Of a DNA stretch of 64,000 nt, positions 22,672 through 35,558 are shown in pieces. Below the pieces are notes generated by a model. The model did not search any database. It had not been told where the DNA came from and saw nothing but the letters and a program-made list of their open reading frames with translations. The translations under genes were made by a program, and so were the position numbers. The stretch spans positions 378,589-442,588 of the forward strand of contig NTMA01000017.1 in the NCBI GenBank assembly GCA_002917075.1. Reading direction: 5' to 3'. Origin of the DNA: Hawksworthiomyces lignivorus. Taxonomy: Eukaryota; Ascomycota; Sordariomycetes; Ophiostomatales; Ophiostomataceae. Positions within the stretch are counted from its first letter, which is position 1. Every line of letters begins with the position of its first letter.

Positions 22672-24265
22672 TCATTTTGGCACCTGCTTCGCCTCATCAA
22701 TCCGATCATGGCCGCGCTTAAATTGAGGAACAGGTAGAGATGACGGAGAAGCTTTTGGTGGCAAGCGGCTAGCCAGAGGATTTTTTTCCTCGGTAACTGT
22801 AATGTCGACTGTGACCGCTACGCCAGTGGGCGATTGTGCGTTCATCCGGGCCCGATCAAAAGAGTATTTAGAGGACGAGATCGCAATGGATTTGGACGCC
22901 ATGTCTTGCTGGTTCTTATTCTGAGACTCGGGGCTGTCCGGGCTCTTCCCTTCTTCTAAGATGCGCGATGACGATTCAGTGGAGTTTCTCGGCCCCGCAT
23001 CAGATGCCCTTCCAACAGCCTTTGCGGCCGCTCTAGCTGCTGAAGACATGCCAAATGTGGACATCCCGCCTCCGTCTCGGCTTCGTTGCAGAGCGGAGTT
23101 GTTTGGTGTCTGGTTCAGGACAAATGTGGCCACGCCACCGTATTGGGTGTTGAGGGCGCTCATAAACGGCTTGAGGCACGGCATCGTGGTAGCAACAACC
23201 GCGTAGGAGAGTTCGATCTGTGTGCATACGGCCACCAAGATGCCGTGGAAAGAAAGATCATTGCTAGCGAGGGTTTGACGAAGGTAGTAGAGGCGCATCG
23301 CTGCCGCTATTATGACCCTAGTCGAGAATTAGATAGCAGTTCTAATAAGGAACGGACAGTCCGGCCTTGAGTTGATTAGACGTACGGTAATCTCAATGCG
23401 TAGGCAATAACTACCACGGACTTCTTGCTCCAGGAAAGTTGCAGATCACGGACAAGCCAGAAGCCGCCGACAAAGAGGAACAATTCGGTGATGACATCCA
23501 TGGCAGTGACGGCCGCCCAGCGGGCATACTAGTAAGATGTATTAGACAAAGGCGCTGATTCTTAAAAGTCACCACAAAATAGAGGCAAACCAATCATTAA
23601 GATCACTCACAGTGCTTGTGGCACAGCCTGCCACACCTTCTGTGACCCAAGGCTGGCTAACATCACAGCGGACCGCTACTATGAAAACAGAGATAACAAA
23701 ATATACTGCAGACGCGACTAACAGCATGCGGGCCATGATGCCGTGTGAAGGGTCGCGGGATAGGCGCATTAAGAGCAGTGCTATAGAGCTCTTCGTGAGC
23801 CACATTCCGATGAGATAAAAAATGTCGCTGATATACATGTCCTAAATATGTTAGGGTGGAATTTGCGGTATATGACTTATGACACTTTTAGATCTCACTT
23901 TTTGCCATGCGACAACAGCATCTGGTGTCAAATCCGTTGTGATTTCTCCGAAGCCCTGTGAGATAGCCAGAAATACGATGACTGACTGAATGATCGCGAC
24001 GGTCTATCGGCGGATTATGTTAATTTCGGGCCTCCGCAGTACTATCTCGAACTACGGAGCTCTTTTGACTTACCATACTGAGAAATGAGGCAAAGTCATC
24101 ATTGCCAAAAGACGCACGGCATTCTACTCGCACGTAGGTACGAATGAGTAGAGAGACTAAGCCGAAGACCAGTCCTAAACTAGCCGTGATTGCCAATATA
24201 CCTCCGTGATCCGTCGCCGTTACAGCTTTAAGGGGTGGCAATACTGTTGAATTTGCTGCGTCCAT
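22672..24265 (-). CDS. Pth11-type integral membrane protein (fungal rhodopsin-domain family)
   Basis: Five exons (24265-24074, 24003-23899, 23841-23611, 23528-23386, 23317-22672) give 438 aa; introns are 70, 57, 82 and 68 bp. Exons 1-4 end on phase 0, 0, 0 and 2. The reconstructed protein has seven hydrophobic segments over about residues 20-280 with family landmarks: LLIRTYVRVECRASFGNDDF after helix 1, SQGFGEITTDLTPD in the loop after helix 3, LTKSSIALLLMRLS in a later helix, and YARWAAVTAMDVITELFLF near helix 6. The long tail (about 155 aa) is Ser/Pro-rich and hydrophilic, with likely phosphorylation sites. There is no CFEM cysteine domain. Relatives include the Magnaporthe Pth11 surface receptor and the satratoxin-cluster SAT4-like proteins, but most members have no known ligand. 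It is probably a plasma membrane sensor; that is inference. Confidence 0.85.
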
Positions 24266-27200
24266 TGCTGTCTCGTTTCGAGCCGTTGGAAGGGACTGAG
24301 TTCGTGGTAGAGAATTTCAGATGCACGCCAGAAAAAGACAACGGCGTTAATTATGACAAAGAAGAGAAAGAAAGAAAGGGAACCATAGGATATACAAGTA
24401 TTAGAAATCGGTGAGAAGAAGATTGCATGAAACAAGCATGGAGTAAAAAAGGAGGCCGGTAGATAATAAGAAAAAAAAAAGAAAAGGCTTCTAAGAAAAA
24501 GCAATTGAACAAAACCGGAGCTAGCAATACAAGAAACAACCTCAAGTGCTTTTATTAACCGATTGGCAATAATGAACAGTATACCGTAAGAGAACGAATC
24601 CGTTGTTTGTGATACGACTGGGAAGCCCCAGCTCCAGCAACAGAGACAAAGTCAACAGGGTGTGTGGCTTGGGACTGTGTCTCTTGAAACATATAGAAAA
24701 AGGAAGAAGAAAGATGCGAATGTAAAAATAAGAAAAACCACGATAAAGGAAACAAGAGAAAAAGAAAATCAGAGATCGGAGCCACAACTAGCTGCAGTAA
24801 GACATGCAGTTTAAGGAAACCTGGACCATGCAACAGGTGTGAATACACTCTATAAACTAGAAAAGAAAGCAACAGAATCACAAATGGCGGTGGGATACTT
24901 GTGATGTACTCGAAACGGCGAAAGTCAAAGAGGATTGCAAAGCGATATTTTTTTTACTTTTTTTTTTTCGGCGATTCAGGCGTCAAACAGAGCGATACTA
25001 TGTGAGATAGACTCAAAATACATAAAACGGCTGGAAAGGGGTATGCCGATCATGTTCAAGTAGTTGAGGAGAATTTCTAACGACATAGAACAAAATGAGG
25101 TCGGAATTGAGAGGGCGCGAAACAATCATCCAGAATCAGATGTGATCTGCATCTTGGCCACTTATACGTATGCATAGAAGGAAAAAAGAGACACGCGGGA
25201 AGATGACAAACTAGCAAACGTTGGAGGGCTGCTTGTCTAAGAGGGTAGCAAAAGAAAACATATCGCCTGAGAATTCAAAGCTAGACAGGTAAGGGAGACA
25301 ACTCGAAGGGATAAATTTTACTATGGATTTATATCACCTGGCTCTGAGAAAGCGATCATGAATACTTCAAGAGGCTCAAATCTAATAATGGATTCAGCGG
25401 CATGCACATTTAACATACATACGAGCACACCGGAGATGTGTGCGTGGACGCCGATGCCTGAAAGACCTTTAGGCTCGCAGTCGCAGCCTCAGTTTCTAGT
25501 ACGGCTTAGAATGAGCTCTCTTTTAGTTTAATTTTTACTCTCTAAGCCAGCTGTGTTCATGTGAATTGATTACTTCCCGCGTTAGCAGAATCGAGAGTGA
25601 ATAAGAAAAAAAAGAAAGCATTGTACACTGAGACATGCATTTTAAGGGCATCCACTCGATGCTTACGCGCGTCATGGGATATGCACAAATGCACGAATCA
25701 TGTTGTTTTGTCTCGTCCTTATTCAAAACAGGAGAAACTTTGTAGTCAACTTTTTTCTTTTTCAGCTTCAGAAGCTGTATTTCTGAGAATCAATCGAGAC
25801 ACGAAATTGTCGGAACAAGGGCTCTTTCAGCCTTACGCCACCAGGAAATTTGCATTAAGAGACAAATACGATTTTGCGCTCGCAAGAACTGTCGAGAGAA
25901 AGAATAATTCAGGACAAGAGAAGAAGCAATGATGCATTGGGTACTCGGAATGAAGGGGTAGAATATAACACATAAAGAGCTATTCGGCGACAATGACGAT
26001 AGTGGCAAAGTGTGATCGATTTGCGTCCTCAAGCTTGCTTGTGTGATGAGTACCATGATCTGCGATATTCTCAGCTGCAAGTTCGATGTTTGTGTACAAA
26101 AACGGACAATAATCTAAGTCCGTATATGCGTGACCAGAGCTTGTTGGCCACAAAGAAGTGAGATGCCCCACGATCGTTACGGCTTCTTGTTGGTAGTTCA
26201 TCCGCTGGTTTGCGGTTCTGGCCGTGTGGAGACGCTTTCCTGTACCGAGATCATCGGGACGTGCTATTGGACGCCAAGTACAAGTGGGTGTTGGTAAAGC
26301 AAGGTGAAAAGGAAGGGGTGGCTAGCAGGTCTCAAAGAAGATCTATGGGAGGTAGAAGTGCTCGCAACAGGCTGAAATGTAAAAGAAGAACAAGAAAACG
26401 TCTCTCTACACGCGCCTTACAAGACGATCAGTAACGCCGAGAACTATGTTTTGGAGTACTCCGAGACTAATAGCTAATTAGCCCACGAAGTGGTCCGCTT
26501 TTACTTCCCTTTACCGCCCCTTGCATCGGAGGAGAAATAAACAAGAAAGATGAGGGACAATAATAATGTATTCCTCGGCCAGACAAGTGCAAAGTAAGAA
26601 TCAAATTTGAAATAAATAAAAGCAGAAGAGTTCAATATAGACTCTTAGATAAAATTTAAGGAAGGGAAATAGAGATTTATTTTGCTGGGAGGAAAGAATA
26701 CAAAATGAGAGTGGAATTTTAGCAATAGAGAAGAAACACAATACTGGAAGACCAGAATTCCTTCGTTTATGACTACTGCTCTGTCTTGATCAACTGTCTT
26801 TGAGATGAAATCGGAACAAGCCGAAGTCCTTGACCGAATAGAAAGGACACGCATAGACCATGGCATGCATATGTACTGTTCGTTAGGAGAGGGAGCCTGG
26901 CAGGGGGTGAGGAACTGAACATGAGGACAGGGGCTGGCCACTTATTCAAGCAAGCGATTCTCCGTAGTGCGAGCAGCACACCGAGTTTGGATTGCTCTTT
27001 TTCAACACTGAAAGAGAAAGATGTAAATGACAGAGAGGTGAGGAGTATGTTCTGGGCAGCTTGGTTTTCTCATCTACCTCGTTGCGAACAATTTGATGCG
27101 GCTTCTCGTGCTAGGGACATTTTTTGGTCTGGTACAACGACGCAGCCTTGTACTTACATTTCAACAATCTGACACTGTTAACTGGGGAAACTGGGCGATT

Positions 27201-30200
27201 GTGTGTATTACCCGACCATAAAGTATATCAATGGCTCCAATGGATAGCGTTTGACAATACGAAGCCTTCGTCTAAACACCAAGCATTGTTGTTGTACTGG
27301 GGTTGTATCAAGCAACAAAGAGCAATGCATACCCTTACCCAGCATTTCTTTTTGGAAAGTCGATTTTCTCGAAACTTGATGCATTGGGAGTAGCTACTGG
27401 AGTGCGTTGACAGAACCTAGCGATGTTTAACTGTGCTGCCTTGTCTCAAGAGTCTCAGCAGCGTGTCAATCTTTTGCCATCCGTTTTAACAATGGCTGCC
27501 TCCTTGCAGGTTTTTGACATATCAATGCAGCTTTGATCTTTCTAGGAAATGCTGTGGGGTGGATGGACAAAACGAGCATGTGTCCGGGCTTAAATTCAAG
27601 TGAAGATGTCCGCTCCATATGTCCAATGAAAGCACAACCGAGACGTACGGCAGTAAGGAGTGGGAATAACATTTTAACGTGGTGCCGGAAGACCGGAATC
27701 AAGGTCGTATTTGTACGGGACAAGGTTTTTTGAATGCATTCTGTCACGAACTTCGAAGATCTTCGCGGCTTTGGGCTGTGATAGCTCACGCGCACACGGT
27801 TCGGTAAGTTTAATGCACAGAAGTCTAGTGATAAGATTGGTTTACCAAGGCCCGCTTCAGCCCTCCCTTGCGCTGTAGCTCGCCCCTGTCTATCTAATTG
27901 ATCAGCAGCTAGCAACGAGGGGAAGCTACGCTGGTCCGCTGAAAGCCGTGCAACAGTTCTCGGCCCTTACTGCATGCAGTAAAGATCCACACATCAAGTA
28001 CATAGTCATAGATGCAAACTGCCCACTACGGTCCGCCCAGATATTGTTCCGACTCGCTTAGACACGAAGGGATGAAAACAAGAATTAGATTGGTGTGCAA
28101 ACTAAAGCTGGCACGACTGACTTGAAGTGAGAACTGCTGTTCCAGCAATATCCGTCACATAGGGATATCGTGCGTCTGGATAATGGTGCAAGAGTGGGCA
28201 ATTTGTACTGTCCGTCATTTTTTTCGTCGAATCTTCATTTATTTCAACTTTTCTACTCCTATTCATTTACACGAGCCTGTCTAATGATTGGGTGATAGTG
28301 CCAAATTGTCTAAGACAAGAAACATGCAAGGGTCTATAAAGGAACCAAACGGAACAAACCGTATGAAGACTGGAGTAAAAACTAACGGCAGTAGCTCTTG
28401 GGAAGAAGAAATATACGAAACAGGTTTTCACCCATTACTGGAAATATAGATAGTGTTTAAATTTTATTTTCTTGCCTAGTTTTGTTAAGAATCACTGAAT
28501 AATCCAGAATACAGGCAGCAAAAGCGAGACAGACAAAGGCTAAGCACAATCTTGTGCAAGACAAATGAGAAGGCCAGAAGATTTGGCTGGTCTCTTGGGT
28601 CCCTGCTGGATGATCATTTGCTAGACAATAATATCAGAGAAATTCGCTTTCGCATATTCTTTTTCTTTTTTTTCCTTAGGCCAGCCTTACCAGCTGAGTA
28701 TCGGTACTTATCTCTTGATCCTGCTTTCCACCTTCCACCATCTCCATCATCCACTTCAGCATTCCATGACATACTCGGTCCCAGCATCTTGGGATGAACT
28801 GCTCATTGTCCCAAGCGGCTGGTTTCTTTTTTTGTTGATCTTAAGTTTCATACGGAGTTCACTAGCTGCGTGAGCAGAAGTAAAAACGACGCATGACACC
28901 GAAGGGGGCAATTTTCGGTCTATGTAACAAAGATATATGATTCGCTCTCAGATTTTCTGTATTCATATACAAAATATCGAAGGTGTTGTTGTAAGACGGA
29001 AATGGTGACTAAAATGATATGACATTCCGAAAGAAAAACTCGTATTTGTCCCAATTCTCGAAAGGCCAGATATTTCTAGCGTTAGATAGAATGCCTCATT
29101 CTCCTAATGTCTCCTAGTACTAAAGAACAAGCAAGGGGTAGCAGAGCTTCAGGTTCCAATGAGGCTATCAGGTTTTGCTAATAAAGACATGAAAAGAAAC
29201 TTCGGTAGCATGGATAGACTGCGGATACAATGAATGTTCCACGAAAGTAACAAAAAGAAGGGTTATTGCTTATACCCTTTCTGGAATTTTTGTATAGCCA
29301 TGCGTCCTCTCGCTTCCCACCTGCAGCCGTATCGCACCAAGAACGCAGCCAAATAGGGGCTAGTTTAATGCTGCAACTAGTAAACTCTAGAAATGATATT
29401 TGACAGACAGGTTATAAAATTTTCTGCTCTTGTTTGTTTTCCTTTTTTGATGGCAAGTTCAAGAGGTCAAATGGCGGCAGTGTTCTCTCTGTGATTTGGA
29501 ATAGGACAAGAATACGTGTAGTGAAAGAGATGCCGAATGTAGCACGACAGGTAGAAACAGTTACCTATTTTCTGTTGGGAAATATATCCGAAGGGTATGG
29601 GAAAAAGAAAATAAAGAACGGAAAATATGATCAAAAAACAAACAGCAAAGTAACGAGAACCGAGCGTAGGCGAAGCGGAAGAGTTTCCGTAGCCACTAGA
29701 GTTTTCTTTTTCTTTATTCTTGCTCTCCTGCACTCGTTATATTTTCGGGGAAGAATGGGCGCTTTTTTTTTTGTAAACGTGCTTTCTTGACCGGCTCATG
29801 TTCCTTTTACGTTCTCCTTGTCTCTCCTCAGGTCCCCCCTTATGCTCTGGCTGCCTCTTCCACAGTTCACAGCCCCCATCCAAACGGACCCGGGGAGCAA
29901 CAAGGGAGACCCATTAGGCTGGATCCCCCAATTCGCGCTTTCGTACCATGTCATACATCACGTACATGTTCCACCTGAGCCGGGAGACCCAGAAGGGGAT
30001 ATTTGACAGGGGAAAAGGAATGGTGCAGCTGCGTCGTACTGTTATTTCTTGCTGCAGTTTGGGTATAACAGTGCATCCTTTCCACATTCGTCCTTCTTCT
30101 GCCACCTTCCTTGTTTCTTACACGCGATCTATTCTGTTCTTCTTCTGGCAGAATTGGCATTCCTTCTTCGTCTATTTTCCTATTTCAGTTTACTTTCATA

Positions 30201-30470
30201 TTTTTACTCCCTTGTTTTCTTGCTTCTAGCCCTCTTATTTTGGTTCAATCCTTCATTTAATAACCAAGTGATCGTCCTCTTTCTGTCCTCCTTGATTCTT
30301 TCTTCACCGTCTCCATATCCACGTTTTCTTTACATCTTCATTTTCATTCTTCACTCTCATAGCTTATTTTCAATATCGTCCAGCACACCTCTATTTATAG
30401 CTCCTTATTATCCTGCTATCAAATAGCCCAAAGTGGTGTTTGGCGTTTTACTGCGCCGTATTCCATCACA
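24266..30470. other. Gene-poor region of 6.2 kb
   Basis: The largest gap in the window, between the divergent Pth11-like gene and the permease. I examined both strands and found no domain, no splice-joinable exon set, no tRNA and no transposase. Open frames (up to 149 codons near 27466-27915 on -) are isolated. The DNA is A/T-rich with many purine or pyrimidine runs. It may hold long regulatory regions or non-coding transcripts. Confidence 0.5.
30104..30420 (+). promoter_or_regulatory. Pyrimidine-rich promoter tract of the permease gene
   Basis: A C/T-dominated stretch of about 300 bases ends 50 bases before the permease ATG at 30471. It is the likely core promoter and leader. Confidence 0.4.
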
Positions 30471-32307
30471 ATGTCGGATAGCAGCAGTAATAAGGAATAC
30501 ATGGTGGAGATCACGTCGGACGCTCGCGTCTTTGAGACGGAGAAGCTTACGTCTAAGGGCGGCACTGAGTCCGACGAGCGTGAGATGCAGAGACTTGGTC
30601 GGACGCAAGTGTTGAACGTGAGCAATACTACGGAATCGTTACTTACGTTACATTGGCCAAGCCATTAACCTCCTTCTAGAGAAATTTCCGCTTCTTGTCT
30701 ACTCTTGGATTTGCCTGCACACTGATGAGCACATGGGAGATTGCTTTGATGTAAGACTTGTCCTTTGTTAATGTTATTGAGCTACGTGCTTTGCTAACTC
30801 TTTACCAGGACAAGCAGTTTTGGTCTGATCAATGGCGGTAAGGCTGGCCTCGTTTGGGGTTATCTCATCGTCTGGATCGGATACATGCTGGTCTTCGCAT
30901 CCATCGCTGAGATGGCTTCGATGTAAGTAACAAGGCGTTAACTTCCATCCTTACACATTTACATGTCTGATTTGGAATTTTTTCCTTCTCTAGGTCACCT
31001 ACATCTGGTGGCCAGTACCACTGGGTTTCCGAATTTGCTCCGCCAGGAGCCCAAAAATTCTTTAGCTATATCATCGGCTGGATAGCGGTCCTTGGATGGC
31101 AGACCGGCCTGGCGTCTCTGGCATTCTTGGCAGGTACCATGATTCAGGGCCTGCTTGTGCTCAATAAGCCCGACTACGTCTTTGAGAACTGGCACGGCAC
31201 CCTGTTGGTTATTGGTATCACGGCTTTCTGTATCGTCTTCAATACCTTTCTGGCTGGTCGGCTCCCCATTGTGGAGGGCACCGTCCTCGTCGTACACGTC
31301 TTGGGCTTCTTTGCTGTGCTCATCCCGCTTTGGGTCCTCGCGCCTCGCGCCGCGCCGTCGGAGGTTTTTGGCACCTTTCTGAATCTGGGGGGCTGGAGTT
31401 CCACCGGTCTCGCCGTCATGGTCGGCCTCTTGTCGCCGGTGTACACACTCATCGGTGCCGATTCGACCGTGCACATGTCGGAGGAGGTCCGCGATGCGTC
31501 GCGGGTGCTGCCCCGAGCGATCATGACGGCTGCGACGGTGAATGGCTCTATGGGTTGGATCATGCTGATCACTTTCTGCTTCACGATGGGCGAAGTGCTT
31601 GATATTGTGGACACGCCTACGGGCTACCCCTTCATTCAGGCTTTCTACAACGCGACAAACAGCCTGGGAGGGACATCCGTGATGACGGCCATTTTAATTG
31701 TCAACATCACGTCTGCTTGCATCAGCACAGTCGCTACAGTATCGCGCCAGACGTGGTCGTTTGCTCGCGACTGCGGCCTCCCGGCCTCGGAATTTATTGC
31801 ACATGTGCGTCGCAGCCCCTTCTAAGCGTTCTTTCATCACCTCGTGGTCTATGGTACTAACCAATTCTGCAGATCAAGCCCGGATGGAACATTCCCCTGA
31901 ACGCTGTTCTGATTACGTTTATTATCACGTCGCTCCTGTCGCTCATCAACATCGGCTCTGCCGTCGCCTTCAACGCCATTGGCTCCCTTGCCATCAGTGC
32001 CCTCCTGGGCACGTACCTGATCTCGTTTACGTTCCTGATCATTCGCCGTCTGAGTGGCCCGCCGTTGCCTAGTAGACGCTGGACGCTGGGTAAGTACGGT
32101 CTGGCCATCAACATCGGTGCCGTCATGTACCTGGCTGTCGTCTGGGTATTCGTTTTCTTCCCGCAGGAGACGCCTGTTACGCCCGAGACGATGAACTGGA
32201 ACGTGGTCATGTTCTGCGGAACCATGATCTTCGCTATTGTGTACTACTTTGTCTGGGGCCACAAGCGCTACATGTCCCCGGTTGCCCTGGTCCGACGGAG
32301 CGAATAG
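30471..32307 (+). CDS. Amino-acid/GABA/choline permease (APC superfamily, ACT family)
   Basis: Five exons (30471-30617, 30680-30750, 30809-30922, 30994-31804, 31873-32307) give 525 aa; the introns are 62, 58, 71 and 68 bp. Splicing yields NRNFRFLSTLGFACTLM, ALMTSSFGLINGGKAG and EMASMSPTSGGQYHWVSEF at the joints, matching the fungal ACT family (relatives of yeast Hnm1 choline permease, Uga4 GABA permease and Bio5). Twelve membrane helices are expected from about residue 60 to 510. SPTSGGQYHW after helix 2 and ADSTVHMSEEVRDASRVLPR in the middle loop are strong family markers. It would import choline, GABA or another amino compound by proton coupling at the plasma membrane. The substrate is not predictable. 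The first ATG follows CACA, and the N-terminus is a short acidic cytosolic tail. Confidence 0.93.
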
Positions 32308-33029
32308 GTGGCACTTCTCTGAGCTGGTGGCGTTTGTCTCTCACTGATACCTTATATTTTAGTTTCCTTTACCTTGCCACCTGTTATACCTCTCCTTGTT
32401 ATTTAGATGGACGGTAGCTCACATTTATCTCCTGTACTTGTTGGAAACACCTGTCTGATTTTACTATGGGGGCATTTTGCCTTGATTCGATATGGGACGG
32501 CTCTTTGAAATGACATGGATGCTTTGTTATTAGATAAAACTAGTTTAGTATTCCTTCCTTGCCTTTTTTTTTCCCTTTTTTTTAAATTTTTCTTTTTAGG
32601 TTTTTGTATTTCGCGGCGTTATCTGCCCTCAATCTCTGTTTTCCTGTCTCCTCAAGGAACTATCTCAATCTTGAACCCACGTTCAGGTATACATAACTAT
32701 TAAATTTAACACTGAAATTTCATACATCTCGACCAACGCAATTTTTGCTACATGTTTTGTAATCGTGTACATAATAGAAACAATCTTCAATCTGCTCGGA
32801 GTTTGGAACCCTTCAGAAACTTACCAAGGCGCCGAATGGATCCTCCCTTTTGGATGCGATCAAAAATCAAAGGCAGTGAGTGTGTGCTTGACGTATCGTC
32901 CGTCATGTTGCTTATGCCGATCCCACCAGAGCCTAGTCCTGCCTCTGCTTCGGCGCTGGGAACACTGGTTTCTTGCTCGTGCTCTATCTCGAGGCCGGCC
33001 TCAGTATCATGGTGGGATGGCGCGTATGC
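32308..33029. other. Convergent intergenic region
   Basis: T-rich DNA between the tail-to-tail permease and DUF4139 genes. A few short open frames only; it should contain both 3' ends. Confidence 0.5.
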
Positions 33030-35558
33030 CTAGCACTGAATGACGCCCTCGCCTGTCGGCGCGCAGACATTATACTCGAGGTCGAGCTTCACTGTCCTAC
33101 CCGCATTGAGCTTCACGTCCCATACAATCTCGCCGCCCTTCTTGAGCGTCGCCGTAGCGATACCCCAATCCTTGGCCGCCACAGCAGTGCTGCTTCCAGG
33201 ACCGCTCGAGGCTAGCCAGCCCGTGCCAGCCGGGATGGATGCGCCGCCGACAGCCAGGCCACGCGGTTGCTGCAGTTCCACCCGCAGCTTCTCGTCTTCG
33301 CTGACGGGCACCTGGTCAAGCACCAGCAGTGTCACGTTCTTGCCGGCACTTGCGCGCGTGTTAGAGATGGTTACAGACCGCTTGTAGGCGCTGCTGTCCT
33401 CCTTGGAGAACATTCCGGTGGTAGCCCGCTTCACGTCCGGCTTAGGGTAAGCCACGCGAATGGCTGGATCCACACCCAGGTTCAGCGGGAACGTGTCACC
33501 CGGGCTGCAGCGGGGAAGGGTGGTGCGGCCCATAAAAGAGCCATCAAGCGTCAGGCCCGCGGGGCCCTTGAGCAGGGTCAGCTTGCTAGCGTTCTTGAGC
33601 TTCGCCTTCAGGTATGCCGCGGGCTTGTACTTGGCCACAATTGTGTGGCTAAATACGACGTTCTGGAAGGAGATGCGAGCAACGCGCTGCTTGGACGCCG
33701 TTGAACTAGGTGCCAACGTCTTAAGACCGGGCAGGTCATATGTAGTTGTTAAGCCCGTCTCTTCAAACGATGATTCCTGGAACTCCAGCTCAGGCACCAG
33801 GTCCCCACCCAGGGTACCAGCACCGTCGTCTGCGTCGCCGTATAAGCCAAGGCTACGGTACTCATCCGCGTCAGATGAATCTTCTTCCTTGGCCCCCCCT
33901 CCACCGTAAGCAGCAAAGCTAGAGCGAGCACGTGGCGCCATGACGGCCTTCTTAGACTTAATAGCGTAGCTCGCTCCGGATATAGGTGCAGCGGGTGGAG
34001 GCGGAATGGCCGCAGAACCAGGGGCACCGTACGAGGCAAGCGTACTTCCGAATCCTCCAGAAGGTTTCGGTGCCAAGTTATCTTGTACATACGACGCTGT
34101 CTTGAGTTCCATCGCGTGCTTCTCCTTGATTTCACGCATTAGAGTCATCCTGTCTCTCACTGGCGGCACGGACGCTGCCATCCAAGCCTGCTGCTGTGCA
34201 GGCTCTAGCCCGAACAACTCCGCACGCGGCTTCTGGTTCGTGGTCCAGGCGTTCTGCTGCGCTTGCCAGCCGCTCTTGTGCGCCAGCTCCTCTCGGCTGT
34301 TGAGAATGCCGTCGTAGCCGCGACCTTTGGCCAGCTTCACACGCCAGGGCACCAATGTCGGGATGGTGTCGTTTAGGCCCGAGAAGGTGGTCTGGCTCGT
34401 CGAGAGAATCACCTTGCAGTTGTTCCAAGCCTCGGACGTGGTGTTGGTGAGCTTCGCGTCGAAGCACAGAGCACCGGTGTTGGTCGTCGTTGACAGTTGG
34501 AGGTCATAGGTAGGCGACCAGAACGCTGATGACGTCACGTACGAAATCGACAAGTCGCACACAGCGGTGCCAGCGGCTTCATCACCCTCGGCATCAGCCG
34601 AGCCGCTCTCACCCTTCTCAGACATCACGGGAACCGGTTTAGCGAGCTCAGTGACGCTAGAGATGGAAGTCCGGCGCGAAGACGAGGGTGTGAAACTCGG
34701 AGCGTCTAGAGTGATGCGCACCGTATAGCATTGCCGTGCCCAGTACTTTTCCTGCTCTCTGCGGATGCGCATCTTCTCTTTGACCTTCTCCTCTAGGCGC
34801 CTGCGGGTCTTCTGTCTCTCCTTTTCCTTGGCCTTTCGCACCCGCGCCTTGGCTCGGGCGACCTTCGCGGCTTCTTTCGCCTCCAGCCGGATTAGGCGGG
34901 CCTCTTCTTTGAGCAGCTCCTTGATTTGCTCTGTCAGTTCACGAGACTTGACGGTGCCGTCCAAGTGGTCTTGAAACACCTTGGCGCGCTCGGTGCGGTA
35001 TTTCTCGATGCCGTCGTCTATCTCTACACCGCGTTTGCGGTCAAGCATCTTGCCATACGCATCAAGGATCTTCAGACGGCTCTCGGCGCTGGACACAATC
35101 TCTGCTGCGCGCTTGTCTTCGTCGCGCAGCTGCTGGATCTTTCGCCAGACCTCTTTGAGCTCGGCGCTGGTTTCCCGCTCTTCGTCATCATCTTCCTCTT
35201 CGGAATCACTCTTGTCATCCTCGTCTGATTCCGGGTAGATCTCTTGAAAGATCTCGCGGTTTGGCAGCAGTTCTACTGCAATGTCTGAGATGATGGCTGA
35301 GCCGGTGCCCTCGACCTTGATCGAGCTATCGTCTACAGTTGGCGAGAACCCAACTACTGAAATTTGATTTATTCCTGGCTATCAAAGAGGTTAGCATGTG
35401 AGACGTTGAAGAGAAGGGCCTATATCTTTTGGCAAGTTATTTACCTTGAGAGAAACATCTTTGAGTTCACGAACAACCTGTGCCCGTGTTGGGAATAGAG
35501 TGACGGACCGAGTTGACAGGTCACGGACGCGGAATTCTTGCTTATTGATTGCGTCCAT
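33030..35558 (-). CDS. DUF4139 domain protein with long coiled coil (MuiA-like)
   Basis: Two exons (35558-35445, 35378-33030) give 820 aa; the 66-bp intron is phase 0 and joins VSLK to PGINQISVVGFSPTVDDSS. The N-terminal DUF4140-type block (about residues 8-90) has the family marks LSTRSVTLFPTRAQVVRELK and VDDSSIKVEGTGSAII. An acidic stretch (EEEDDDEE) follows, then a charged helical region of about 150 aa very rich in Lys, Arg and Glu, predicted to be a coiled coil. The C-terminal half is the DUF4139 beta domain, with ISYVTSSAFWSPTYDLQLST and LTNTTSEAWNNCKVILSTSQ, and ends at KLDLEYNVCAPTGEGVIQC. Fungal members are cytosolic or cortical proteins of unknown function; bacterial MuiA was named for an effect on mucoidy. 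The ATG at 35558 is used; a TTG 18 bases upstream is in frame. Confidence 0.9.

Noticed and set aside
27466..27915. 149-codon minus-strand frame
   Set aside because: No recognisable motif, no signal peptide, and no neighbouring exon; insufficient support.
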